Source: Amycolatopsis sp. NBC_01488
GTDB lineage: Bacteria; Actinomycetota; Actinomycetes; Mycobacteriales; Pseudonocardiaceae
Direction: 5' to 3'
Assembly: GCF_036227105.1 (NCBI RefSeq)
Contig: NZ_CP109434.1
Coordinates: forward strand, 2,112,001-2,176,000
DNA length: 64,000 nucleotides
Part shown: piece by piece, positions 47,070 to 55,614 of the stretch
Position numbering within the stretch: the first letter of the stretch is position 1
Layout: the number at the start of each line of letters is the position of its first letter
Made by a program: the position numbers and the translations under genes
The notes under the pieces: model-generated
Told to the model about the DNA's origin: nothing
What the model saw: the letters and a program-made list of their open reading frames with translations, nothing else
The model's database searches: none

Positions 47070-47798
47070 TCACAGCCGGTCCAGCTCGGCCGCTTCGGAG
47101 GGCGTCGGCGCGGTCCCGCCCAGGTGGGCGGGCAGCCACCAGCGCTCTTCGTCGGACGCGGGCCGGTCCGGGTAGTCGGCCTGGGCCCGGTCGAGCAGCG
47201 CGCTCATCCGGGTGCGCAGCTCCTTCGTCACGACGTCCCAGTCGTCGCCCTTCGCCGGGTGCATCGGCTCGCCGATGAGGATCGAGACCGGCACGTGCCG
47301 CCGGGTCAGGTCCTTCGGCCGGCCCTTGGTCCACAGCCGCTGCGTGCCCCACAGCGCCATCGGCACGACCGGGACGTCGGCCGCCGCGGCCATCCGGACG
47401 GCGCCCGACTTGATCTCCTTGACGGTGAACGACCGGCTGATCGTCGCTTCCGGGAAGACGCCGACGACCTCGCCGGCCTGCAGCTTCTTGAGCGCCTCGC
47501 GGTAGGAGGCCACGCCGGCGGAGCGGTCGACGGAGATGTGGTGCATCCCGCGCATCAGCGGTCCGGCGATCTTGTTGTCGAAGATCTCCTTCTTCGCCAT
47601 GAACCGCGTCAGCCGCTTGGCCGGGCGCGCGCCGAGGCCGCAGAAGATGAAGTCGAGGTAGCTCACGTGGTTGCACGCGATGACCGCACCGCCGTGGCGC
47701 GGGATGTGCTCCGCACCCTCGACCTGGATGCGGTTGTCCAGTACCCGGAACATCGTCCGGGCCGCCGCGATCACGGGCGGGTACACCAGGTCAGCCAT
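47070..47798 (-). CDS. PlsC-type lysophospholipid acyltransferase
   Basis: The 242-residue protein has the acyltransferase H-x4-D motif in NHVSYLD, GVFPEATISR (phosphate-binding) and PVVPMALWGTQ. It acylates lysophosphatidate or a related lipid at the membrane surface. It is an isolated gene, so its substrate (1-acylglycerol phosphate or a lipoglycan lipid) cannot be told. Confidence 0.87.
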   Translation of the reverse strand: MADLVYPPVIAAARTMFRVLDNRIQVEGAEHIPRHGGAVIACNHVSYLDFIFCGLGARPAKRLTRFMAKKEIFDNKIAGPLMRGMHHISVDRSAGVASYREALKKLQAGEVVGVFPEATISRSFTVKEIKSGAVRMAAAADVPVVPMALWGTQRLWTKGRPKDLTRRHVPVSILIGEPMHPAKGDDWDVVTKELRTRMSALLDRAQADYPDRPASDEERWWLPAHLGGTAPTPSEAAELDRL

Positions 47799-47901
47799 TG
47801 GGCCAGGTTACGGGACCGTAGGTTCTTGGCCGTCGTTCAAGCGGTGAAGACCACAAACCGGGCGAAGCTCACGCCCATCCGACGACCACTAGGCTTTCCC
47901 C

Positions 47902-49146
47902 GTGGGGACAGTGATCGAATCGCGCGTTGGACGAGCCCGTCACCGGGTCGCGGTGTACCTGGGCCTGGCCACGGTGACGCTGCTCAACCTGATCTCCTAC
48001 GCACCCCTGCAGCCGAACGCGCACGAGAAGGCGTGGGGCGACGCCGTCGAGTACTACGCGATGTCGGTGCAGACCGGCGCGCGCGTCGACAACCCGTTCG
48101 CCCTGCGGATGCTCAGCCCGTGGCTCGTCCACACCGTCAACCGGTTCACCGGGATCTCCCTGGACTCCGTGTGGCTGGCGTTCACCTTCGCGCTGACCCT
48201 CGCCGCGGCGATCGTCTTCTTCGAGTTCCTCTGGGTCCGCCTGAACCTGCGGCTGTACACCTCGTCGCTCGCCGCGGTCGCACTGGCCTGCACGTTCTGG
48301 TACGCGCCGTACGCGTTCAGCAACCCGTACCTGGTCGATCCGCTGAACAACCTGCTCTACCTGATCGCGCTGTGGCTGCTGTTCGACCGGCGGCTGATCT
48401 GGTTCGCGCTGGTGATCGTCCTCGGCGCGATCAACAAGGAGACGACGCTGCTGCTCGCGCCGCTGTACCCGCTGGCGGCGTGGACGCGGTCGCGGTCGCT
48501 GCGTGACCGGCAGGTCGTCGGCGGGCTGGTCGCCGTGGTCGTCGCGGGCGGGCTGTACGTCGCGTTCCGGATCTGGGCCCAGTCGCTGATCGGCGGCGAC
48601 TACGGGCTCGGAGCCGGCCAGGCCAACAGCGGCCTGCTGGGCAACATCCGCTTCGCCCTGTCGTCGAACAAGGGCGTCGACCACGCGGCTTTGTACAGCA
48701 CGTTCGGCTTCTTCTGGCTCATCTTCGCCTACGGCCTCTACCGCGAGTACCGGCAGCGCGGCACGCGGAGCCTGCTGCTGGTGTCCAGTGTCTGGCTGGG
48801 GCTGTGCTGCCTGGCCGGGCGGCTGGTCGCCACGGACACCCAGCGTGTCTTCGTGATGCTCGCGCCGCTGGTCCTCGGGCTGGTCGCCGTCGTGCTCGAC
48901 GAGCACCGCGGCGAAGCCCGGCGCATCTGGGTCGGCGTCGTGTTCTTCCTGTACCTCGCGGTGAACTACAACCTGGCGTCGTCCACGACGTTGTTCCTGG
49001 TCGGCTTGGCCGGGCTGCTCGTCTTCGTGCTGCTCGAGGTGCCGCCGTTCTGGTCGAAGGTGACACCCGGCCGGCCCGCGGCGGCCGACGAGGGGCCGCC
49101 GACCGAGGAGTTCCTGCCCCACCGCGGCTCGCTCGAGCGCGACTGA
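47902..49146 (+). CDS. Large integral membrane protein, GT-C-like, unknown function
   Basis: The 414-residue protein has about ten TM helices. The first loop contains GDAVEYYAMSVQTGARVDNP and RMLSPWLVH, with an acidic residue placed as in GT-C glycosyltransferases that use lipid-phosphate sugars. INKETTLLLAPLYPLAAW is also visible. Start is GTG 47902. Its last 60 codons are overlapped antisense by the convergent membrane-protein gene. No specific family is claimed. Confidence 0.6.
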   Translation: MGTVIESRVGRARHRVAVYLGLATVTLLNLISYAPLQPNAHEKAWGDAVEYYAMSVQTGARVDNPFALRMLSPWLVHTVNRFTGISLDSVWLAFTFALTLAAAIVFFEFLWVRLNLRLYTSSLAAVALACTFWYAPYAFSNPYLVDPLNNLLYLIALWLLFDRRLIWFALVIVLGAINKETTLLLAPLYPLAAWTRSRSLRDRQVVGGLVAVVVAGGLYVAFRIWAQSLIGGDYGLGAGQANSGLLGNIRFALSSNKGVDHAALYSTFGFFWLIFAYGLYREYRQRGTRSLLLVSSVWLGLCCLAGRLVATDTQRVFVMLAPLVLGLVAVVLDEHRGEARRIWVGVVFFLYLAVNYNLASSTTLFLVGLAGLLVFVLLEVPPFWSKVTPGRPAAADEGPPTEEFLPHRGSLERD

Positions 49147-50552
49147 GGCAGCGCCGCCAGCACGACCGCGAGCAGGATCGCGAACAGCGCGACGGACTGG
49201 TGCTTGACGCCCTCGATGCCGTCGCCGAGGGCCGCGGCGCCGAACTGCGTCACCGAGACGGTGAACAGGAACGCCAGCACCACCCCCAGGGGGCCGCGCC
49301 GCCGCAGCCACGCCCTGACCAGCACGAACAGCCAGATCGGCACCAGCGCGACCAGACCGAGCGGACTGAGCAGACCGGTCAGCGACGAGACCACCGGCAC
49401 CCGGTACTCCTGCGCGTGCGGCGCGAAGCCCGCGTCCTGGTCGAAGCTGCCGAGGTAGTCCGGGCGGGCGGTGAGCTGGTCGGTCGCGGCCCGGTTCAGC
49501 ACCTCCAGCGTCCGGCCGGGATGGCTCGCGAAGTACGCGACGACGGTCCCGCGGGTCATCAGCCCGCGGTACCGCGGGTAAAGCGGGTCCATGGTCGCCG
49601 GGTGGGGGTGCCACCAGCCGTTGCCCGCGTACTGCGCGAACGACGGCGGCAGCTTGAGCGCGGCCAGGTCGGCCTGGGTGTCGTGCTTGCCGTCGACGAT
49701 GTTCAGGAAGACCGAGTTGAAGACGTTGATCTCGCGCGAGTCGTCACCGGGGAACTCGGTGTACGTGCCGTCGGGAGCCAGCGCTGGCTCGACGCTCTGC
49801 TGCGCGTACAGCGTCACGGCCCCGAGGGCGCCGACGACCAGCGCCGACGCCGCCCACCGCTTCGCCCCGCGCAGCGTGCCGGGCCGCACGAGGAGCACCG
49901 CGAGCGCGAGGATCGGCAGGATCGTCAGCGTCTGGACCTTGGCGTTGACCGCCAGGACCCCGCCGACGAGCGTCACCGCCATGCCCGCGTAGCTCCAGCG
50001 GCCTTCGCGCGCGGTCAGCAGCAGGCCGCCGACGATCAGCAGCAGCCCGAGGAAGGCGGCGCCTTCGCCGAGGATCGCGGCGAAGTACCCGAAGAACGCC
50101 GAGTCGGCGACGACCAGCAGCAGCCCGGCCGCCACGGCCAGCCGCGTGCGGGAGGAGTACGGCAGGCCCAGCACGATCGCGGCGATCGCCGCCGCGGCGA
50201 TGACGCTGCTCAGCAGGCCCAGCACGACCAGGCTGAGCGTCCCGGGCAGGCCGATCAGGCGGCCGATCCCGACGGCCAGGTCCGCGAGCCAGCTCTGCGT
50301 GAGCAGGTAGGTCGGGTGGCACGGCGGCGCGCCGGGCGCAGGTGTGTAGGCGAGGTGGACGAACGCCTCGGGCAGGCCCTTCCAGGTGATGCCGGCCCCG
50401 CACAGCACGCGGCCGCCGTCGCCGTTGTTGGACATCGCGATCGGGCGCGGCACCAGGAACCGCAGCACGAACACCGCGAACGACGTCCCGAAGACCCCGA
50501 TCCCGAGCTTCGCTTCGGCGCCCAGCCGGCGTTTCGGGACCTCGAGCTTCAC
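48966..50552 (-). CDS. Large membrane protein coupled to AftB, GT-C-like
   Basis: The 528-residue protein starts at GTG 50552 inside the aftB stop (GTGA). It has about ten TM helices. Its first extracytoplasmic loop carries NNGDGGRVLCGAGITWKG and a soluble domain holds YTEFPGDDSREINVFNS. The C-terminal 60 residues are Ser/Pro-rich and lie antisense over the end of the convergent gene for 181 bp. Coupling to aftB suggests a role in arabinan or another surface glycan; no family named. Confidence 0.62.
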   Translation of the reverse strand: MKLEVPKRRLGAEAKLGIGVFGTSFAVFVLRFLVPRPIAMSNNGDGGRVLCGAGITWKGLPEAFVHLAYTPAPGAPPCHPTYLLTQSWLADLAVGIGRLIGLPGTLSLVVLGLLSSVIAAAAIAAIVLGLPYSSRTRLAVAAGLLLVVADSAFFGYFAAILGEGAAFLGLLLIVGGLLLTAREGRWSYAGMAVTLVGGVLAVNAKVQTLTILPILALAVLLVRPGTLRGAKRWAASALVVGALGAVTLYAQQSVEPALAPDGTYTEFPGDDSREINVFNSVFLNIVDGKHDTQADLAALKLPPSFAQYAGNGWWHPHPATMDPLYPRYRGLMTRGTVVAYFASHPGRTLEVLNRAATDQLTARPDYLGSFDQDAGFAPHAQEYRVPVVSSLTGLLSPLGLVALVPIWLFVLVRAWLRRRGPLGVVLAFLFTVSVTQFGAAALGDGIEGVKHQSVALFAILLAVVLAALPQSRSSEPRWGRNSSVGGPSSAAAGRPGVTFDQNGGTSSSTKTSSPAKPTRNNVVDDARL

Positions 50553-52198
50553 GAAGGACAGGGTACGTAGCGGAAGTCCGGACCCTTGTCGAGGTTCGTG
50601 ACCACGGACTTCGCCTGCTCGGCGCGCGGGTACACCGAGACCCAGTAGGGCGTGCCGACGCGGCGGAAGGTGGCGACCTCGTACTTGCCCGCGTAGACCG
50701 GGTCGATCGCGCAGTGCTGGCGGTCGGCGTAGCCGCTGTCGGCGGGCACCGCGACGGTCGGGCGGCGGCCGTTGACGACGTAGTCGTAGTCGGTCGCCAC
50801 ACCGCCGTCGTGGTGCCCCTCGCGGGCGATGTAGTCGTCGGTGCGGCCGAGGACGTCGACGATCAGCAGTTGGCCGCCGTGGGCCGCGAGCGCGCCGGGC
50901 GTGGCGGCGCTGACCACCGACCCGGGCGGCAGGTACTGGCCGAGCCAGCCGCCGATCTCGGTGAGCTCGGTGCCGTGCGCGCGCCAGTCGCGCACGCGGT
51001 CGAGCATGTCGGGGCTGAACACCGAGACGAGGACCGCGATGCCGGCCAGCCCGCAGGCGGTCACCGGCACGAGCCGCGTCGCGGCCGGCCAGGCCCTCGG
51101 CCGCGGCGACGGCTTGGCCTCGACGTCCACGGTGAGCACGCCGTACGCAGCGACGGACGCGACGGCGATCAGCGGCGGAACGGGAGCCAGCAGCCGCCAC
51201 GACGGCCCGGGGTCGCCGCCGATCAGCACCGCGGCGGCGGCGAGCCCGACGACGTTCGCGAACAGCAGCCAGATCAGCGCGCGAGCCTCGACGGCGTCGG
51301 TTCGGCGCAGCAGGAGCGCGACCGCGGCGACCAGCCCGAGCAGCAGGAAACCCTGGTGCGCCAGCGCGAACCCGGACAGGTACGGCCAGCCGTTGGCGAC
51401 CTGCGAACCGAACGGGCCGCCGAGCTTCGCGGCCAGCGGCGCGGGGACGAAGTGCTGGTAGAACGTCGCGCGCCAGGCCAGCCGCGGGATCAGGAACACG
51501 AGCGCGCCGAGCACGTACCCCACCGGCGCCCACCAGCTGTGCTTGCGCTTCAGCGCGGCGCCGACCAGCCAGAGGCCGCCCAGCACGGCGACCACCAGGC
51601 CCTCCGGGCTGGTCATCACGGCGAACGCGACGAGCACGCCGGCGACCACCGGCCGGCGCGCCGCGAGCGAGTAGCCGACGGCGAGGGTGAGCAGCACGAA
51701 CAGCGGGACCTCGGAGCCGGACGGCCCGTAGACGGCGAGACCGCCGGCGGCGGCGGTGAGCACCGCTGCGGCGACGCCGATCGCCGGCCGCGGCTCGGTG
51801 TCGGCTCCCGCGACGATCCGGTTCACCAGTAGGTAGGCCACGAGCACGCAGCCGAGCGCGGCGAGGACGCCGAACACGACGGCGGTGGCCTGCACGTCGG
51901 CGCCGAACGCGGCCCGCGGGAGGGCGATCAGCACCAGCCAGAGAAAGTTCGTGTAACCCTCGACGCGTTCACCGGGGTTGAAGACCGGGCCGTTTCCGTC
52001 GGCGATGTTCTGCGCGTAGCGAAACGACACGAGCGCGTCCTCGGTGACGGTCGCGAACAGCAGCTGGTGCAGCAGCGAAAGGCCGAGGGTGAGCGCGAGG
52101 ACGAATCCGCGCCAGCCGCGGTCGGTACCGAGGCGTCCCCAGGTCAACACCACGATCGCGGCGAGGACCAGCCACGCCACCACGACCGCGTAGACCAC
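50549..52198 (-). CDS. aftB: AftB-type terminal beta-1,2-arabinofuranosyltransferase (Rv3805c-like)
   Basis: The 549-residue GT-C protein has about ten TM helices and a C-terminal soluble domain of about 180 residues. The first loop reads TEDALVSFRYAQNIADGNGP then FNPGERVEGYTNFLWLV, matching the AftB/ZomB-like family in which the acidic pair in this loop is catalytic. AftB adds the terminal beta-1,2-arabinofuranose residues that later carry mycolates. Start is GTG 52198. In mycobacteria it adjoins ubiA; here it is about 9 kb away. Confidence 0.82.
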   Translation of the reverse strand: MVYAVVVAWLVLAAIVVLTWGRLGTDRGWRGFVLALTLGLSLLHQLLFATVTEDALVSFRYAQNIADGNGPVFNPGERVEGYTNFLWLVLIALPRAAFGADVQATAVVFGVLAALGCVLVAYLLVNRIVAGADTEPRPAIGVAAAVLTAAAGGLAVYGPSGSEVPLFVLLTLAVGYSLAARRPVVAGVLVAFAVMTSPEGLVVAVLGGLWLVGAALKRKHSWWAPVGYVLGALVFLIPRLAWRATFYQHFVPAPLAAKLGGPFGSQVANGWPYLSGFALAHQGFLLLGLVAAVALLLRRTDAVEARALIWLLFANVVGLAAAAVLIGGDPGPSWRLLAPVPPLIAVASVAAYGVLTVDVEAKPSPRPRAWPAATRLVPVTACGLAGIAVLVSVFSPDMLDRVRDWRAHGTELTEIGGWLGQYLPPGSVVSAATPGALAAHGGQLLIVDVLGRTDDYIAREGHHDGGVATDYDYVVNGRRPTVAVPADSGYADRQHCAIDPVYAGKYEVATFRRVGTPYWVSVYPRAEQAKSVVTNLDKGPDFRYVPCPS

Positions 52199-52360
52199 CC
52201 GGCCCCCTCGTGAAGATCGCTCCGCCCGGCGTCAGTCAAGCAGGGAAACGCACCGGTCAATATAACCCGTTCGGGTATCGCGAAGGGAAATTCGCAATCG
52301 TCCCGTTCGGACAGCTCACCCCGGAGCGTCCCGCTGATCGTTGTCGGCTTAGTCTCCACC

Positions 52361-54247
52361 GTGCTCTCCGTCTGCGTTGCCATTGTCGTCATCGCCGTCC
52401 CGGGCCTCCTGACGGGACTCGCCGCGGGAGTGCGCGGCTGGGCCCTGGCCGGACTGGCCCCGTTGCTGAGCTACGCGATCGGCGGCCTGACCGGACCGTG
52501 GACGGCGGCGGTGGGATGGTCGTTCACGCCGCTGACGTACGCCCTCTCGACCGTCGTGTTCGCCGCGATCGCTTACGGCGTCCGGAAACTGACGGTCCGC
52601 CGCTGGGCACCCGAGCCGGAACCCGGGCTGTGGGACCGGCGCGGGCACCTCGCCGTGGGCGCGTGCCTGCTGTTCGGGGCGGCGGTGGGCTTTTACGCGA
52701 CCCTGCGCGGCCTCGGCCACATCGGCGCGCTGCCGCAGGGTTTCGACGCGGTGTACCACGGCAACGCCGTCCGCTACATCGCCGACACCGGCGACGGCAG
52801 CCTGTTCGGCACCGGCCACGTCAACTGGTACGGCGACGCGGCACCGGTGTTCTACCCCAACGCCTACCACCTGCTGGCGGCGCTGACGTACCGGCTGACC
52901 GGAGCATCGATCCCGGCGACGCTGGACGCGAACACGCTGCTGCTGCCGGGTTTGCTGGCGTTGTCCCTGGTGACGCTGGTCCGCGAGTTCCGCGGGCGCG
53001 CGGTGCTGGCGGGCGCGGTCGCGCTGACGGCGGTGGCGCCGGTGGTCGGCGTCTACGAGTCGATGGACCGCGGGCCACTGCTGCCGTTCGCGCTGGGTGT
53101 GACGCTGACGCCGTTGGCCGCGGTGGCCCTGCGGCGTTATCTGGACCGCGTCGCGCCGGACACGGGTTTCGTGCTGCTGCTGGCGGCAGTGGGCTTGCTG
53201 TGCATCCATTCGTCGACGTTGTTCGGCGGGATCCTGTTCGCCGGGCCGCTGCTGGTGCAGCGCTGGCTCGAGGACTGGCGGCGGATCGGGCGGGACCTGC
53301 TGGCGCTGCTGCCGATCGCCGTGGTGTCGTTCTTGGTGGCGTGGCTGCAGTTGTTCGGGGCGCTGGGCCTGGCCACCGGCAACCTCCCGTACTACGGCTG
53401 GCCGAGCGAGTGGCGCGCGACGACGGCGCTGGGGGCGCTGCTGGGGTTCCAGCACTTCGAGGCGCATCCGCAGGTGTGGCTGTCGGTGGCGCTGTTCCTG
53501 GGGATCGTGTTCTTCGCGCGGGCGGGGGCGTTGCGCTGGATCGGCCTGACGGCGGGGGTCACGGGCCTGGCGTACATGGTGGTGGCGTCGTCGAACGCCC
53601 CGCTGGTGATGGCGTTGTCCCGCCCGTGGTGGGACGACCCGTACCGGTTCTTCGCGATGGCGGCGATCCCGCTCTGCGTCCTGGCGGCCCACGGCTTGGC
53701 GTCGACGCAGGAGTGGCTGCGCGACAGGCTGCCGGCGCGGGTACCGGCGGTGGCGGTCGCGGTGGTGGTGCTGCTGGGTTTCGTGGTGCTTTCGAACGGA
53801 CTGTACTTCCGCTCGAACGGCGCCCGCGTGTACACGGGCTATCAGGCGGCGGACCCGTCGAAGCTGCACGTGACACCGGGCGAAGAAGCGGCGATGGTGG
53901 AGCTGGGCAAGCTGGCCGCCCCGGGCGAGTGGGCGATGAACGACCGCTTCGACGGGACCGCGTGGACGTACGCGCTGTCCGGGGTTCGGACGGTGGCCGC
54001 GCATTACGACCAGACTTCGCCGCCTTCGGACGCTGTCTTGCTGGCTCAGCGGTTTCGCGATTACGCGACGGATCCGGCGGTGCGGGCGGCGGTTCACCGG
54101 CTGAACATTCATTGGGTGATCCTGGGCACGCCGTTGCCGGCACCGGAGCAGCCTTATCAGCCGGGGTTGGTGGGATTGGCCGGGGCGCCGTTCTTGAAGG
54201 AAGCTTGGCGCAATTCGGATGCGGTTATTTATCGGTTGACGCCGTGA
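52361..54247 (+). CDS. Rv3779-like (DUF6541) GT-C-type membrane protein, paralog 2
   Basis: The 628-residue protein has about ten TM helices. It is clearly paralogous to the 43080-45089 gene: GVRGWALAGLAPLLSYA, HGNAVRYIADTGDGSLFGTG, NWYGD, FYPNAYHLLAALTYRLTG, LSRPWWDDPYRFFAMAAIP and NDRFDGTAWTYALSGVR all have close counterparts there. Start is GTG 52361. Divergent from aftB over about 160 bp. Possible lipid-linked sugar transferase. Confidence 0.7.
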   Translation: MLSVCVAIVVIAVPGLLTGLAAGVRGWALAGLAPLLSYAIGGLTGPWTAAVGWSFTPLTYALSTVVFAAIAYGVRKLTVRRWAPEPEPGLWDRRGHLAVGACLLFGAAVGFYATLRGLGHIGALPQGFDAVYHGNAVRYIADTGDGSLFGTGHVNWYGDAAPVFYPNAYHLLAALTYRLTGASIPATLDANTLLLPGLLALSLVTLVREFRGRAVLAGAVALTAVAPVVGVYESMDRGPLLPFALGVTLTPLAAVALRRYLDRVAPDTGFVLLLAAVGLLCIHSSTLFGGILFAGPLLVQRWLEDWRRIGRDLLALLPIAVVSFLVAWLQLFGALGLATGNLPYYGWPSEWRATTALGALLGFQHFEAHPQVWLSVALFLGIVFFARAGALRWIGLTAGVTGLAYMVVASSNAPLVMALSRPWWDDPYRFFAMAAIPLCVLAAHGLASTQEWLRDRLPARVPAVAVAVVVLLGFVVLSNGLYFRSNGARVYTGYQAADPSKLHVTPGEEAAMVELGKLAAPGEWAMNDRFDGTAWTYALSGVRTVAAHYDQTSPPSDAVLLAQRFRDYATDPAVRAAVHRLNIHWVILGTPLPAPEQPYQPGLVGLAGAPFLKEAWRNSDAVIYRLTP

Positions 54248-54271
54248 GTTGGTGATTCACGGCCTGCGCGC

Positions 54272-54400
54272 CCCCCGCCCTTCCCTTGGGGGGCGTCCCC
54301 TTGACCAGTCTATCGGCGAGGGCCGACAAAACGCTTGGTTGGGCGCGTGTGGGCCGGAGTTGCCCACATGTGCGCAACGTCTGTGGACAACTTGGGTACA
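54272..54400 (+). repeat. Intergenic repeat, copy B (inverted relative to 17933-18069)
   Basis: Starts 25 nt after the membrane-protein stop: cccccgcccttcccttgg, cgtccccttgaccagtctat, cggcga...gacaaaac, then gttgcccacat and gtctgtggacaac. Each block has a counterpart in the same order in copy A. It contains the DnaA-box-like TGTGGACAA at 54382-54390; a weaker one (GGTGGACAA) follows just outside at 54404-54412. Confidence 0.75.
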
Positions 54401-54634
54401 GCCGGTGGACAACCTGCTCGGGGCTCCACGGCGGGCAGGTCGGGAAGGCTTCCGGTCCCGGTGGAGTGCTGGGCGAGCGAGGCTGAAGTCATGCGCGAAA
54501 CGCCACCGGGCAGGGTGCGAAGGCCCGCCCAAGCAGGCTTCACAGGCCGAGCGGGCTCTGTCGGGCAGGTTGCGGCCGACCGTCGGCAGGTCGAGCCTGC
54601 CCCGGCCGAGACGCGCGGTCTAGCAGGCTCGGGG
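54401..54634. other. Rest of the intergenic region before the UPF0104-type gene
   Basis: About 230 bp with no supported gene. Short frames cross it on both strands, but none has a good start signal or a recognisable domain. Apart from one imperfect DnaA-box-like 9-mer at its left edge, I see nothing here. Confidence 0.4.
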
Positions 54635-55603
54635 TCAGGCGGGTGTGACCGCCGGGCGGGTTGAGCGGGCCGCGACGGCCGCCAGGCCCGCCGTCAGGAG
54701 GTCGGCCACCGTGAACATCACTCGGGAGGCCACCGCGAACGCTGTTGCCTGGCCGACCGTCAGGCCGCTGGCCGTCAGGACCGCTACCTGGGCCACCTCG
54801 CGGACGCCCACTCCGCTCGGGAGGATGAACGCGAACGTGCCCACCGTCATCGCCACCGCCATCGCGCCCACGCACAGCACGAAGCCGCTGAAGCCCGGGG
54901 TGCCCACCGAGTTCGCCAGGAGCCAGAGGTGGATTCCCTGCAGGCACCACGCCGCCGTCGAGGCGCCGAAGACCTTGGCCACCACTCGCCAGCCCAGGGG
55001 GTGGGCCAGCGGCGGGCGGCGCAGGACCTTCAGCACCAGGGATGTGCCCCACGTCAGGATCTTCGGGTGCAGCATCGCCAGGCCGACCGGGATCAGCACG
55101 AACAGCCACAGCGCGCGCGGGCTGTTGCTGAACACCGCCGGCGCCGCCAGCAGCGACACCACCAGGGCCGACACCACGCCGACGCCCAGCTGGATCAGCG
55201 AGCCCGTGAAAATCCTCGCGCGGGCGAGGCCCGCCTTGCGGCCCAGCTCCATCTGCAGCAGGTACGCCCAGACCGAGCCCGGCACGTACTTGCCGAGCGA
55301 GCCGACCAGGCAGATCTGCGCGCCCCGGGCGTAGCCGATCGGCTCGCCCAGGTCGTCGACCATCACCTGCCAGCCCCAGGTGGACACCATGATCGCCGCG
55401 ACCAGCGCGACCAGGCTCAGCAGCGACGACTGCCACGCCACGTCGTGCAGGGTGTGCCAGAACTCGCCCCAGTTGGAGGCCAGCTGCTTCGCCGCGAAGC
55501 CGATGACCAGCAGGATCGCGACCCATCGGACGACGTCGAGGATCTTCGCCTTGGTGGACTTCGGCTGCTTTCCGGCAGCCGGCAGATCCTCAACTGTCGT
55601 CAT
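54635..55603 (-). CDS. UPF0104/LPG-synthase-TM-type membrane protein
   Basis: I place the start at ATG 55603, preceded by AGGAG, giving 322 residues. Seven or eight TM helices in the pattern of the lysylphosphatidylglycerol synthase TM region/AglD family (QICLVGSLGKYVPGSVWAYL, FILPSGVGVREV). Such proteins act as lipid flippases or in handling polyprenyl- or phospholipid-linked intermediates. It is the last gene of the LpxA-ACP-LuxEC operon, 11 nt after the LuxC-like gene, and could move the acylated product across the membrane; that is inference. Confidence 0.78.
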   Translation of the reverse strand: MTTVEDLPAAGKQPKSTKAKILDVVRWVAILLVIGFAAKQLASNWGEFWHTLHDVAWQSSLLSLVALVAAIMVSTWGWQVMVDDLGEPIGYARGAQICLVGSLGKYVPGSVWAYLLQMELGRKAGLARARIFTGSLIQLGVGVVSALVVSLLAAPAVFSNSPRALWLFVLIPVGLAMLHPKILTWGTSLVLKVLRRPPLAHPLGWRVVAKVFGASTAAWCLQGIHLWLLANSVGTPGFSGFVLCVGAMAVAMTVGTFAFILPSGVGVREVAQVAVLTASGLTVGQATAFAVASRVMFTVADLLTAGLAAVAARSTRPAVTPA

Positions 55604-55614
55604 CGACCGTCTCC

